From positions 1-8,351 of the forward strand of contig JAOPYP010000358.1 in assembly GCA_025964635.1 (NCBI GenBank): a stretch of 8,351 nt of DNA, read 5' to 3'. Positions 1 through 6,521 of the stretch are shown piece by piece. The notes under the pieces were generated by a model. It worked only from the letters and a program-made list of their open reading frames with translations, was not told the origin of the DNA and did not search any database. How positions within the stretch are numbered: the stretch's first letter is position 1; the number at the start of each line of letters is the position of its first letter. Both the position numbers and the translations under genes were made by a program. This DNA is from Actinomycetes bacterium (GTDB lineage Bacteria; Actinomycetota; Actinomycetes; Streptosporangiales; Streptosporangiaceae).

Positions 1-179
1 TCTGGTTTGCGGACCTTGAATCGGGCGATGGGTTTGGTGGTCGTGCGGCCGGTCTCGGCCAGCAGCTGGTCGCCGTCGTAGATGCGGAAGGTATGGTCGG
101 CGGACTCGACGGTCAGGGTTCGTCCAGGTATCACGCGCAGTTCTTGGCTGAGTACACGGTTGTGGTGCAGGGTGCGCTG
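1..179 (-). pseudogene. C-terminal fragment of an integrase-type (IS481-like) transposase, running off the left edge
   Basis: Reading leftwards on the - strand, an open frame gives LHHNRVLSQELRV, then GRTLTVESADHTFRIYDGDQ and LLAETGRTTTKPIARFKVRK before leaving the window. The alternating hydrophobic pattern and the basic tail resemble the small beta-rich DNA-binding domain that follows the DDE core in IS481-type transposases; this match is from memory. Codon third positions are strongly G/C from the ACC-CTG codons onward, as in a genuinely coding stretch. No catalytic core is visible upstream: the frame stays open to about 380 but its sequence there (PRTGVSDRPQSPHPEEF and similar) is not recognisable, so the 5' part is lost or diverged. 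The neighbouring insertion sequence at 381-1530 may have landed in or beside this older element. Another protein with a similar C-terminal beta domain is possible. Confidence 0.4.
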
Positions 180-380
180 CGGCCGGAGCAGTTCCGTCGG
201 TTGCAGGAACTCCTCCGGATGTGGCGACTGCGGGCGGTCGCTTACTCCGGTGCGGGGTATGAGGAGCGACTGTCGGCCGCCAGTCATGGCGGGGCGGCCG
301 GCGTCGCGCCTGCGGAGCAGGTGTTCCCGGCTGGCCTGGACGCGGGCCGGCGAGGTGAGTTGCCGGGTCGAGTCTGGCGG

Positions 381-403
381 TGTGCGTGCCGAAAACCTCG
401 TCC
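381..403 (+). repeat. Left terminal inverted repeat of the insertion sequence (transposase 3' end)
   Basis: It begins TGTGCGTGCCGAAAACCTCG and ends TCC. The reverse complement matches 1508-1530 at 21 of 23 positions. It lies just past the ancestral stop codon of the transposase. Confidence 0.8.
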
Positions 404-406
404 ACG

Positions 407-1450
407 TCATGCGACCAGGCGATATTCGTTGATCAGCCCACTGACACGAGTCTGTCTTCGGGCGCGGCACTAACCGAGATCGACCGGCTCGGGTAGCGGT
501 TTCAGCGGCGCTGCGCCGTTCAGGGAGCGGTGTGGCCGCTGCTGGTTATGGTGCGTCTCGTAGTCGCGCAGGATCCGCCGCAGATGGGGCTGGTTCCAGA
601 TGAGGGCGCGGTCCAACGGCATCCCCCCGATCCAGCGTTCGGTGATCGCGTTCATACGGGGCGTCGCCACGTTGCAGAGCACGGTCCGGATGCCGGCGTA
701 GGCGAGGACCGCGTCGAACGCGGCGGTGAAGTTTGATCCGCGGGCGCGGATCATGAACTTGACCCGGTGCGTTTGCTCGCCGAGATCCATGAGAAGTTTG
801 CGTGCCTGCTGGGCGGTCCACGCTCCGGTCGGATGCCGCGTGATTCCGAGGATGCGGATGCGCCGGGTCGCGTGTTCTATCACCGCCAGGACATAGGCCT
901 GGGTGCCGTCGAGCAGGTCGACTGTGAAGAAATCGCACGCCAGGACCGCTTCGGCTTGTGAGCGCAGGAACTGGGACCAGGTTGGCGCGGTCCGCCGCGG
1001 CGCTGGGTCGTTCGGCGTTCTTCAGGATCTCCCACGCTGTCGACGCAGCGACCTTGACGCCCAGGCCGGCCAACTCGCCATGGATCCTGCGGTAGCCCCA
1101 TTCAGGATTCTCCCTGGCAGGCCGGAGCACTAGGGCCTTGATATTCCGGCTGGTCGCTGACCGGCCGGTCCTGCCCCGCTTGGATCTGGCGGCCCAGCGG
1201 CGGTGGACGATGTCGCGGTGCCAGCGCAGGATCGTGTCCGGGGTGATCAGCAGCCGCAGCCCCTGGCGCCGTCATCTCGGCATCACGCCGAGCAGGGTTG
1301 CAAGCACAGCCCGGTCCGCCGCCGCTGCAGGACGGCAAGCTGATGGCGCAGCATCAGGATCTCCGCTGTCTTCCACGCCTCCTCACGTCGCGACAGCCGC
1401 AGCCCCGCGGCCAGTCGCGTAATCAGGAGGAACACGAACCGCAGGCACAT
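407..1450 (-). pseudogene. DDE integrase-core transposase of the IS3/IS481 group, multiply inactivated
   Basis: The ancestral gene can be followed from ATG at 1450 to TGA at 407-409. Order of segments: an N-terminal part with REEAWKTAEILMLRHQLAVL; LLITPDTILRWHRDIVHRRW; the HTH-like ENPEWGYRRIHGELAGLGVK; the catalytic core with FLRSQAEAVLACDFFTVDLL (first Asp in CDFF) and NAITERW (the Glu); and the C-terminal tail SGLINEYRLVA. Lesions: a deletion with frame change near 1315-1325, removing about ten residues after LAVLQRR; an in-frame TGA at 1272-1274; loss of about two bases near 1003-1015; Asp to Ala at the second catalytic position (codon 743-745, RARGSNF where the family usually has RDRGSNF); apparent loss of three residues after WIGG; and a premature TAG at 470-472. 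The longest surviving piece starts at a GTG at 883 and ends at that TAG. Family comparisons are from memory. Confidence 0.85.
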
Positions 1451-1507
1451 GATCGGTGATCATCACGGCCGGAGCGCCGGGCGAGCAACTTTGCTGGCCA
1501 GAGCAGC

Positions 1508-1530
1508 GGACGAGATTCTCGGCACGCACA
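1508..1530 (+). repeat. Right terminal inverted repeat of the insertion sequence (transposase 5' end)
   Basis: It begins GGACGAGATTCTCGGCACGC and ends ACA. It differs from the reverse complement of the left repeat at two positions (A for G, and C for T). A weaker match extends inward, around TGGCCAGCAAA here against GACCAGGCGA at the left end. It sits 57 bp upstream of the transposase start. Confidence 0.8.
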
Positions 1531-1783
1531 GGTCCGCGACGTGTCCCGCGGGTGGCAGCCCAGCAGCGGGAACAACGGGCAGCCTCGTGGGTCGGGGACG
1601 CCCGCCCCGGCGAGCAACCGGTCCTGCACAGTCTGTGCAACTCGCTGCCGGGTTCAGGTCCAGCACTGGGCTGAACGTTTTGTGGAGTCGTGTGCCCGAT
1701 TGGCGGGGCAAGCCGGTGCTCGCGATGTGGGATGTGGGCGGCGGCGCAGTACTGCGCTGAGTGAAGGAGCGAAGCCAATGACA
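1531..1783. other. Intergenic stretch with no convincing gene; two perfect short palindromes
   Basis: No frame in this stretch shows a recognisable domain, a ribosome binding site with a sensible start, or consistent coding composition. Two perfect palindromes are visible. One, at 1625-1639, is TGCACAG-T-CTGTGCA. The other, at 1744-1757, is GCGCAGTACTGCGC. They may be protein-binding sites or relics of a lost regulator gene, but nothing here ties them to a promoter. Confidence 0.4.
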
Positions 1784-1811
1784 CGGGCCGGGACCTCGCG
1801 GTCCCGGCCCG
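1784..1811 (-). terminator. Strong GC-rich hairpin terminator after the secreted-protein gene
   Basis: A perfect 12-bp stem, CGGGCCGGGACC paired with GGTCCCGGCCCG, closes on the 4-base loop TCGC. It starts 15 bases beyond the TAG stop codon at 1827-1829 of the - strand gene. There is no clear U-run after it, which is common for actinobacterial terminators. Confidence 0.8.
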
Positions 1812-1826
1812 GTATCTGGCGCGCCG

Positions 1827-3518
1827 CTAGCTCCTATTGCCTGCTGCAGGGCACGGGTTCGAGATGATCTGGCGGAAGTTGTTGATGCGGTTGATGGTCG
1901 CTCCGTGCCCGCCGAAGGCGAGGTAGGTGGTGCTCAGCAGCGACCCGTACTGCGCGTTGCGGCCAAAGTTGCTGGTCGCACCCGGCAGCTGGTTACCGAA
2001 CGCCCAGGCACAGCCACTCGCACCCCGCTCATTCTGGACGCCGTTCTGGAAGGCGCTGAAGAATGGGTAGAAGGCAGCCGGCGTGCCTTTGTCGGTGGTC
2101 GGGATCAAGGTGCAGCCGGCGCCGGTGGTCCGGTCGCACGTGTTCGTCTCGATCCTGGGCAGGTCAGCCTCGAATGCCGTGCGTGAGTAGTTGACGCGGT
2201 CGAAGATCCCGGTCCGCGGGCTGGAGAACAGGACGGGCTGCGGGTGCAGGGCCCGGTTGCCATCCGGCCATACGGGCTGGTAGGAGAGGCTGTCGAAGCC
2301 GGTGTTGGTATCCGTGCAGCCGTTGACTTGAATGCGCAGCGCCTCCGTCCCCGGGAAGCAGAAATTGTCGTCCCCGTCGGTGGGGGAAGCGGCTGTTCCG
2401 AATCCCTCCGTATTACCGGCGGGGCAGGTGATCGGGTTGCCGCTGGCGTCGACCCCGAATGGAGTGGCCGGGATGGGGTTCGGGCCGTTGCAATTCTCGA
2501 AGTGCCCGATCTCCGACGTGAAGGAAATGTTGGTCGTGTGCGCAGCCCAGATCACCCGGGTCTGCTCGGACGACGTGGAGTACATCGGGTGGAAGTTGTA
2601 CGGGATGTTGACGCAGCTGCTACCGGCCGGGTCGAACTTGACCTGGCCGAACCCGTTGGCCGCGCTCGCGGTCATGGATCCTGTCTGCCCGCTCGTCTGG
2701 TCACGGATGACCGCCCGCACCCCGCCCGGTGTGTCATGGAGGGACACCTTCAGGTTGTCGCCGGACCTCATGAACAGGTCCCTGGCCCGGTCCGGCGTGA
2801 ACGTGGCCGTGGTCGAGTTGACCGGGTTCGGCGGGGCCGTGGCCCGGCCGTTCTTGGTGATGAATGCGAAGTTGACGTACTCAAGCCCCGTCCTGGACGC
2901 GCAGGTAGCGTTCTGGGAAGTCCCGTTGACCGGGTCCTGGGAGAGGCTGAAGATGTTCATCGCGGCGCACCACTTGGTCGGGTCGCAGCCGCTGGCACCC
3001 ACCGCGACCTGCCACGTGGGCCAGGGAACCCACCCCGGCGGGTAGAACTGCAGCTCCATGAACGCCGTTCCCGGGTGATTGGGCGAGACCGCCGGGTCCA
3101 CGATGTTCCCGTCGCTGTCCGGGGTGCATTTGGACACCTGCTCCGGGTAGGACTGGGTATCACACAGGGCCATGCCGAACCAGAACGAGCCGTTCAGCTG
3201 GAACTGGTAAGACTTGCCTGGCGTGTTCGGGTTGGCGGCTGAGGGGTCGTGCGGCAGCCGCAGCGAATACGTCATGTGGTTTCCCGACCCCGGGACATTG
3301 GAGTAGAAGGCCGCAGAAGGCTCGTCATGACCGACGTAGTCCGGGCCGAAAACATCCGCGGGGTTGGCCACCTCGGCGCACAGGGCGTACTCACAGTTAA
3401 GCGCGGCGTGCTGGCTCGCGCTCGCCGCACGGGCGGCGCTGGCCGCGGGGCTGGCCGCCAATGTCGCGCCGACTACTAACAAGGCTCCGGGAATCGCCAC
3501 CAGCCGTACGAGTTTCAT
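1827..3518 (-). CDS. Secreted cysteine-rich protein of unknown function (563 aa)
   Basis: The first ~34 residues form a signal peptide: a basic start MKLVRL, a hydrophobic core IPGALLVVGATLAA, and Ala-Ser-Ala cleavage sites near residues 28 or 34. The rest has no further membrane segment, so the protein should be exported. It contains 16 cysteines, an even number, spread along the chain in short loops such as NCEYALC, SGCDPTKWC and NPCPA, which suggests up to eight disulfides. It is also rich in Asn, Gly, Pro and aromatic residues, with the motif YVGHDEPSAAFYSNVPGSGN near residues 65-84; I associate this with conserved hypothetical exported proteins of actinomycetes but know no function for them. 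ATG at 3518 is preferred over GTG at 3530 because GGGAG lies five bases before it and the signal peptide then has normal form. It appears to be transcribed alone, with its own terminator. No catalytic motif is evident; a structural, binding or enzymatic surface role is equally possible. Confidence 0.85.
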   Translation of the reverse strand: MKLVRLVAIPGALLVVGATLAASPAASAARAASASQHAALNCEYALCAEVANPADVFGPDYVGHDEPSAAFYSNVPGSGNHMTYSLRLPHDPSAANPNTPGKSYQFQLNGSFWFGMALCDTQSYPEQVSKCTPDSDGNIVDPAVSPNHPGTAFMELQFYPPGWVPWPTWQVAVGASGCDPTKWCAAMNIFSLSQDPVNGTSQNATCASRTGLEYVNFAFITKNGRATAPPNPVNSTTATFTPDRARDLFMRSGDNLKVSLHDTPGGVRAVIRDQTSGQTGSMTASAANGFGQVKFDPAGSSCVNIPYNFHPMYSTSSEQTRVIWAAHTTNISFTSEIGHFENCNGPNPIPATPFGVDASGNPITCPAGNTEGFGTAASPTDGDDNFCFPGTEALRIQVNGCTDTNTGFDSLSYQPVWPDGNRALHPQPVLFSSPRTGIFDRVNYSRTAFEADLPRIETNTCDRTTGAGCTLIPTTDKGTPAAFYPFFSAFQNGVQNERGASGCAWAFGNQLPGATSNFGRNAQYGSLLSTTYLAFGGHGATINRINNFRQIISNPCPAAGNRS

Positions 3519-3533
3519 CTCCACTCCCACCTG

Positions 3534-3548
3534 AGCCGGTCACCGGCT
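3534..3548. promoter_or_regulatory. 15-bp perfect palindrome in the 5' leader of the secreted-protein gene
   Basis: AGCCGGT-C-ACCGGCT, two 7-base arms around one base, lies 15 bases upstream of the ATG and just beyond the ribosome binding site. It could be an operator for a dimeric repressor or a small leader structure. The sequence alone cannot tell these apart. Confidence 0.4.
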
Positions 3549-3835
3549 GAGTACGCCCCAGCACTTCGATGTGCCGAGCTCCCGGGCCGGAGCGTAACAC
3601 CGGACCAGCTGCCCGGATAGGCCCGCACCGGCAGAGCTGCGCGCCCTTTGCGGAGGGCTGCCAGCTGCTAGCGCAGTGTCCCATCCGGCCCCCAACCCAG
3701 GGATGTGGCAAGCCGCGCGGCGGTGTCGGCGGCACCGGATTCCGGCTCACCATGAGCGCATCGATGAACGAACGCCATGCAGCACAGGTAACCTCGCCGA
3801 CCTGCAGTGGTCATTCGAGCAAATGATCAGCTAGC

Positions 3836-3848
3836 GGGGCTTCGCCCC
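3836..3848 (+). other. Short hairpin GGGGC-TTC-GCCCC
   Basis: Five paired bases close on TTC (or four on CTTCG). It lies about 140 bp upstream of the conserved-protein fragment. Without a following T-run and with no gene ending nearby, its role is unclear. Confidence 0.3.
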
Positions 3849-3955
3849 AACCCGACGAGGCCTGTGCCTTGTGGCTGCGTGAGTGAAAGGGCTCCGGCCG
3901 CTGGCGAAACGGTGTCACGATGTGCCCGTTCATGGACCGCTTACATGCGGTTGGG

Positions 3956-3971
3956 CGACCCTGCGGGGTCG
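3956..3971 (+). other. Hairpin immediately upstream of the conserved-protein fragment
   Basis: CGACCC and GGGTCG pair around TGCG, 11 bases before the GGAG ribosome binding site at 3983-3986. It may be a leftover leader structure of the mobile gene that started here. Confidence 0.35.
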
Positions 3972-3992
3972 TGCCGCCAAGCGGAGCCGATG

Positions 3993-4121
3993 ATGACGCT
4001 ACCTCGGTCAGCTGCTGACGTCTTGTCCGATCATGTGGTGCTGGAGGTCGAGTCCATCGACCGGATGTACCTCAACGTTTATCAGCCCTGGCTGCAGCAC
4101 GGCGGCGGGGTCGCGGTCTTC
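3993..4121 (+). pseudogene. N-terminal fragment of a conserved actinobacterial protein, cut off after ~43 residues
   Basis: GGAG at 3983-3986 lies six bases before ATG 3993 (another ATG at 3990 is too close). The translation runs MTLPRSAADVLSDHVVLEVE, then SIDRMYLNVYQPWLQHGGG and VAVF. I recall this start, especially IDRMYLNVYQP, from a large actinobacterial protein of several hundred residues often found in mobile or rearranged DNA; its function is not established to my knowledge. Identity ends at the VAVF codons (4110-4121). The next bases belong to an oppositely oriented transposase fragment, so the frame beyond (GCQASRVPG...) is not the original protein. The fragment cannot give a functional product. 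Confidence 0.55.
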
Positions 4122-4123
4122 GG

Positions 4124-4375
4124 GTGCCAGGCGAGCAGGGTGCCGGGCGTCACGATCCGGTGCAGCCGAAGGTGCCTGGGCAGCAGCTGCGCCAAGGCGG
4201 CAATCACGGCCCGGTCAGCCCAGTGCGGCTTCGGGCGGGTGACCTGACGGCGCAGGACCGCGACCTCGTGCCGCAGCGCCAAGATTTCCAAGTCCTTCGA
4301 GGCGCCGCTGCGCACAAGCAGGGCCAGCCATCCGAACAACCGGATCATGAGCAGGTAGGCGAGGCGAAGGAGCAC
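4124..4375 (-). pseudogene. N-terminal fragment of a second integrase-type transposase
   Basis: From GTG at 4375 the - strand reads LLRLAYLLMIRLFGWLALLV, then KDLEILALRHEVAVLRRQ, PKPHWADRAVIAALAQLLP, and ends in RIVTPGTLLAWH. This is the N-terminal region of an integrase-core transposase related to, but distinct from, the one at 407-1450: compare EILALRHEVAVLRRQ with EILMLRHQLAVLQRR. Homology stops at LLAWH (about 4124); the following PKTATPPPCCSQG is read from the antisense strand of the neighbouring fragment. The entire DDE core is missing and no inverted repeat of this element is apparent, so it is inert. No clear ribosome binding site precedes the GTG. Confidence 0.75.
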
Positions 4376-4431
4376 GAGTGCCGAGGCTAGAAGCTCAGGT
4401 CAGATCCTCTGTACGAGTCTGGCACGCTAGA

Positions 4432-4721
4432 GGCTCGGCGCAGGGCCTGGGGCTGGCCGTGATGGAGGAGATCCAGATCTCCGGGGGCAAGATCAGGAAC
4501 CCGTCGTTCACCGACTACCTATCCCCACCATCCTCGACATGCCGCCGATGCGGATCGAGGTGCTGGAGTACCCCGACCCGCACGCGCCCTACGGGGTGCG
4601 CGGCGTCGGCGAGCCGCCGACGATCTCCTCCGGCCCGGCCATCGTGGCCGCGATCCGCGCCGCCACCGGGCTGCCGCTGAACCAGGTGCCGGTCCGCCCG
4701 GAGCACATCACCGGTACCTGA
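4432..4721 (+). pseudogene. C-terminal remnant of a molybdopterin-dependent hydroxylase large subunit (xanthine dehydrogenase/CoxL type), frameshifted
   Basis: The fragment reads GSAQGLGLAVMEEIQ, then GGKIRNPSFTDY; after a frame change it continues IPTILDMPPMRIEVLEYPDP, YGVRGVGEPPTISSGPAIVA and ends in PVRPEHITGT. These are hallmark C-terminal sequences of the large molybdenum-cofactor subunit. GVGEPP contains the glutamate that acts as catalytic base in xanthine dehydrogenase and aldehyde oxidase. Only about 95 residues remain of a subunit usually near 750-800. One base is missing at about 4519-4520 (TAC-CT-ATC where TAC-CTN-ATC is expected), so even this piece is out of frame. The N-terminal side ends abruptly at about 4432, next to the transposase fragment. 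The stop (4719-4721) is separated from the stop of the convergent SDR gene by two bases. Confidence 0.85.
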
Positions 4722-4723
4722 GG

Positions 4724-5485
4724 TCAGAACTGCACGCCGCGGGTCAGCGCCCCGTCCACCAGCAGGTTGGCGCCGGTCATGAAGCTGGCCGCCGGGCTGG
4801 CCAGGAACACCGCCGCGCGGGCAATCTCCTCCGGCCTGGCCATCCGGCCAGTCGGGTTCAGCCCCATGGCCATGCCGAACAGGTCAGGGTTCTGCTGCTC
4901 GATGTTCTGCCAGACACCGCCGTCGAAGTAGGTGTTGCCCGGGGACAGCGAGTTGGCCCGGATGCCCTTGTCCGCCAGCTGGTAGGCCAGCCCCTGGGTG
5001 TAGTGGATGATGGCCGCCTTGAACGTGCCGTACGGGCCGGCTGCGAAGTCGATCTCCCGGGCGGACACGCTGGCGATGGTGACGATCGACGCGGCGTCGC
5101 TGCGCTCCAGGTAGGGCAAGGCCGCGTTGACCAGGCGGACCGTGCCCATCATGTCCGTGTCGAAGCTGGCCTGCCAGTTGGCGGGCTCGTCCGGGATGGC
5201 CAGCGCGCTGACGTTGGCCACCACGATGTCCAGGCCGCCCAGTTCGGCGGCGCTGTCATCGACCCACTGCGTCAGGCCCGCCTCGTCGGCCACGTCGACG
5301 ACCCGCCCGATGGCGACGCGGCCGTTCGTGGTCAGCACCTCGACCGCATCGGTGACGTCGCTGCCGGTACGGGCGCAGAACCCGACGGCAGCGCCCTCGG
5401 CGGCCAGCGTCTCCACGATGGCCCGCCCGATCCCCCTGGTGCCGCCGGTTACCAGGGCCCGGCGGCCCTGCAGACCCAGATCCAC
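4724..5485 (-). CDS. Short-chain dehydrogenase/reductase (SDR family oxidoreductase), 253 aa
   Basis: This is a classical-length, probably cytosolic NAD(P)-dependent oxidoreductase. Visible motifs: the cofactor-binding TGGTRGIG at residues 13-20, VDVAD at 63-67, VVANVSA at 88-94 in place of the usual NNAG, catalytic Ser139 in IVTIASVS, and the YGTFK pair Tyr152/Lys156 at the standard 13-residue spacing from Ser139. The post-active-site SPGNTYFDGG and the C-terminal FMTGANLLVDGA are typical. The fourth tetrad residue, usually Asn, appears to be Asp111 (SFDTDMMGT). GTG at 5485 is the start: TAAGGAGG, which includes the stop of the upstream amidase gene, is spaced correctly before it, and the glycine-rich loop then sits near residue 13. 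It is the last gene of a three-gene operon. The substrate is not predictable; a hydroxyl/ketone interconversion linked to the neighbouring enzymes is a guess. Confidence 0.9.
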   Translation of the reverse strand: MDLGLQGRRALVTGGTRGIGRAIVETLAAEGAAVGFCARTGSDVTDAVEVLTTNGRVAIGRVVDVADEAGLTQWVDDSAAELGGLDIVVANVSALAIPDEPANWQASFDTDMMGTVRLVNAALPYLERSDAASIVTIASVSAREIDFAAGPYGTFKAAIIHYTQGLAYQLADKGIRANSLSPGNTYFDGGVWQNIEQQNPDLFGMAMGLNPTGRMARPEEIARAAVFLASPAASFMTGANLLVDGALTRGVQF

Positions 5486-5499
5486 CTGATGCCTCCTTA
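5486..5499 (-). promoter_or_regulatory. Ribosome binding site overlapping a stop codon, setting the SDR start
   Basis: The amidase stop TAA is embedded in TAAGGAGG, followed six bases later by GTG. This arrangement indicates translational coupling and argues for GTG 5485 over in-frame starts further upstream, which would lie inside the amidase gene. Confidence 0.75.
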
Positions 5500-6501
5500 C
5501 TGGCCGGCGGCCGCAGCCGCCTCGCGCAGCTGCTGGTGCGTGCCGTCGTAGGCCGTTGACTGCGGGAGCAGCGCCTTGGCCACCTTGGTGACCGCGCTGT
5601 AGTTGGCGTCCACCACGTTGGCCAGCGGGGTCTCGCTGGTCTGCGACAGCAGCTGGTAGGCGTCCAGCTTGTCCAGCCCGTACAGCTCGCTGAGCCACGT
5701 CACCATGCCGACCTGGCTCACCCGCCAGGCGTCCTCGAGCGGACGGCTGGACCCGACCACGATGAGGTGATCATCGGTCTCCAGCCGCGGCCAGGCCGGG
5801 CCGCCGCCCTTGATCAGGTCCACGATCAGCGTGACGTCCATCGCGCCTTCCACCGCGGTGCCGCACGCCTCGCCTTCGCCCTGCCGGTAGTGCCCGTCAC
5901 CGACCGAGAACAGCGCGCCCGGCACGTTGACCCCCAGGTAGCAGGTGGCGCCGGCGCGCATTTCCGGGGTGTCCATGTTCCCGCCGAACGTGTCCGGCAC
6001 CAGCGAGGAGCGCACCTCCCCGGCGCCCGGGGCCACCCCGACCGTGCCCAGCATCGGGTCCATCGGCAGCTCCAGCCGGAAGTCGCTGGCGGCGGCCTGG
6101 AACTCGACCGTCCACCGGTCCCGGTCCACCTCATAGATCCAGGTCCGCTCGGGCAGCGGGTCCTGCAGCGTCGCGGTACGGTCGGTGCTGGTCAGCCCGC
6201 CGAACAGCGGGATCGTGCAGGACGCGCCGTAGCCGCGGGCCGGGGTGAGCCCGGCGAAGTGCAGCGCCAAGGTGTCGCCCGGTTCAGCGCCCTCCACATA
6301 GAACGGGCCGGTCTGCGGGTTGACGAACGGCATGGTCAGCGACGTGCTGGGCAGGTCAGCGGTGCTCCGGATGCCGCCACAGAACGCATCCTCGGTCCAC
6401 AACCGCAGCATCGTCCCGGGCACCACCTTGCGGACCGGCGCGACGCCGCCGAACGTGAACGCGTACTGCTCGCGCTCCGGGCGGAACTCGACAATCTCCA
6501 T
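5497..6501 (-). CDS. Acetamidase/formamidase family amidohydrolase (FmdA/AmdA), 334 aa
   Basis: This family hydrolyses short amides such as formamide or acetamide to the acid and ammonia, in the cytoplasm, with a metal site. Visible features: PFYVEGAEPGDTLALHF at residues 66-82, MDPMLGTVGVAP at 147-157, FGGNMDTPEM at 172-181, and the signature GDGHYRQGEGEACGTAVEGA near residues 201-220, with its conserved Asp, His and Glu. The usual family sequence is close to GDxHxxQGxGE. Length is normal for the family. ATG at 6501 is chosen because AGGAGG lies 12 bases upstream and the homologous sequence starts directly after it; the open frame to the left of it overlaps the dehydrogenase gene. It follows the LldD-like gene by 20 bp and precedes the SDR gene by 11 bp. 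Its exact amide is unknown; the pairing with a hydroxy-acid dehydrogenase suggests a 2-hydroxy amide, which is inference. Confidence 0.9.
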   Translation of the reverse strand: MEIVEFRPEREQYAFTFGGVAPVRKVVPGTMLRLWTEDAFCGGIRSTADLPSTSLTMPFVNPQTGPFYVEGAEPGDTLALHFAGLTPARGYGASCTIPLFGGLTSTDRTATLQDPLPERTWIYEVDRDRWTVEFQAAASDFRLELPMDPMLGTVGVAPGAGEVRSSLVPDTFGGNMDTPEMRAGATCYLGVNVPGALFSVGDGHYRQGEGEACGTAVEGAMDVTLIVDLIKGGGPAWPRLETDDHLIVVGSSRPLEDAWRVSQVGMVTWLSELYGLDKLDAYQLLSQTSETPLANVVDANYSAVTKVAKALLPQSTAYDGTHQQLREAAAAAGQ

Positions 6502-6521
6502 GGACGGCCTTTCCCTCCTGC

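Larger units (their letters stand above)
381..1530 (-). mobile_element. Degenerate ~1150-bp insertion sequence with preserved terminal inverted repeats and a dead DDE transposase
   Basis: The element is bounded by 23-bp inverted repeats at 381-403 and 1508-1530 that differ at only two positions. It reads 5'-TGTGCGTGCCGA...TCGGCACGCACA-3', the TG...CA ends usual for integrase-related elements. One transposase gene fills it on the - strand, and its ancestral stop codon (407-409) lies only 3 bp inside the left repeat. No target-site duplication longer than the dinucleotide GG flanks it, so the insertion is old, the flanks have rearranged, or the target duplication is very short. The transposase is inactivated by several independent lesions, so the copy cannot move itself, though its ends might still be recognised by an active relative elsewhere in the genome. 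Assignment to the IS3/IS481 group rests on the integrase-core sequence; I cannot name the exact element. Confidence 0.8.
3519..3989. other. Non-coding region holding the secreted-protein promoter and the leader of a gene fragment
   Basis: About 470 bp separate the secreted-protein gene (-) from the fragment beginning at 3990 or 3993 (+). Open frames here have no ribosome binding site or recognisable domain. On the - strand, TACGCT (+ positions 3591-3596) fits a -10 box about 70 bp upstream of the secreted-protein start, but no matching -35 box stands out. The right part has hairpins at 3836-3848 and 3956-3971, listed separately. Confidence 0.5.

Noticed and set aside
2244..3242. 332-codon open frame on the + strand
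   Set aside because: It is wholly antisense to the secreted-protein gene, has an Arg/Gly/Val-rich composition typical of antisense frames in GC-rich DNA, and lacks a domain or ribosome binding site.
3807..3989. N-terminal extension of the conserved-protein fragment back to ATG 3807
   Set aside because: The upstream codons lack a ribosome binding site and read through two hairpins, whereas GGAG is correctly spaced from ATG 3993.
5502..5698. Longer SDR start at 5698
   Set aside because: The extra 71 residues overlap the amidase gene and have no SDR character; the nucleotide-binding TGGTRGIG would be far from the N-terminus.
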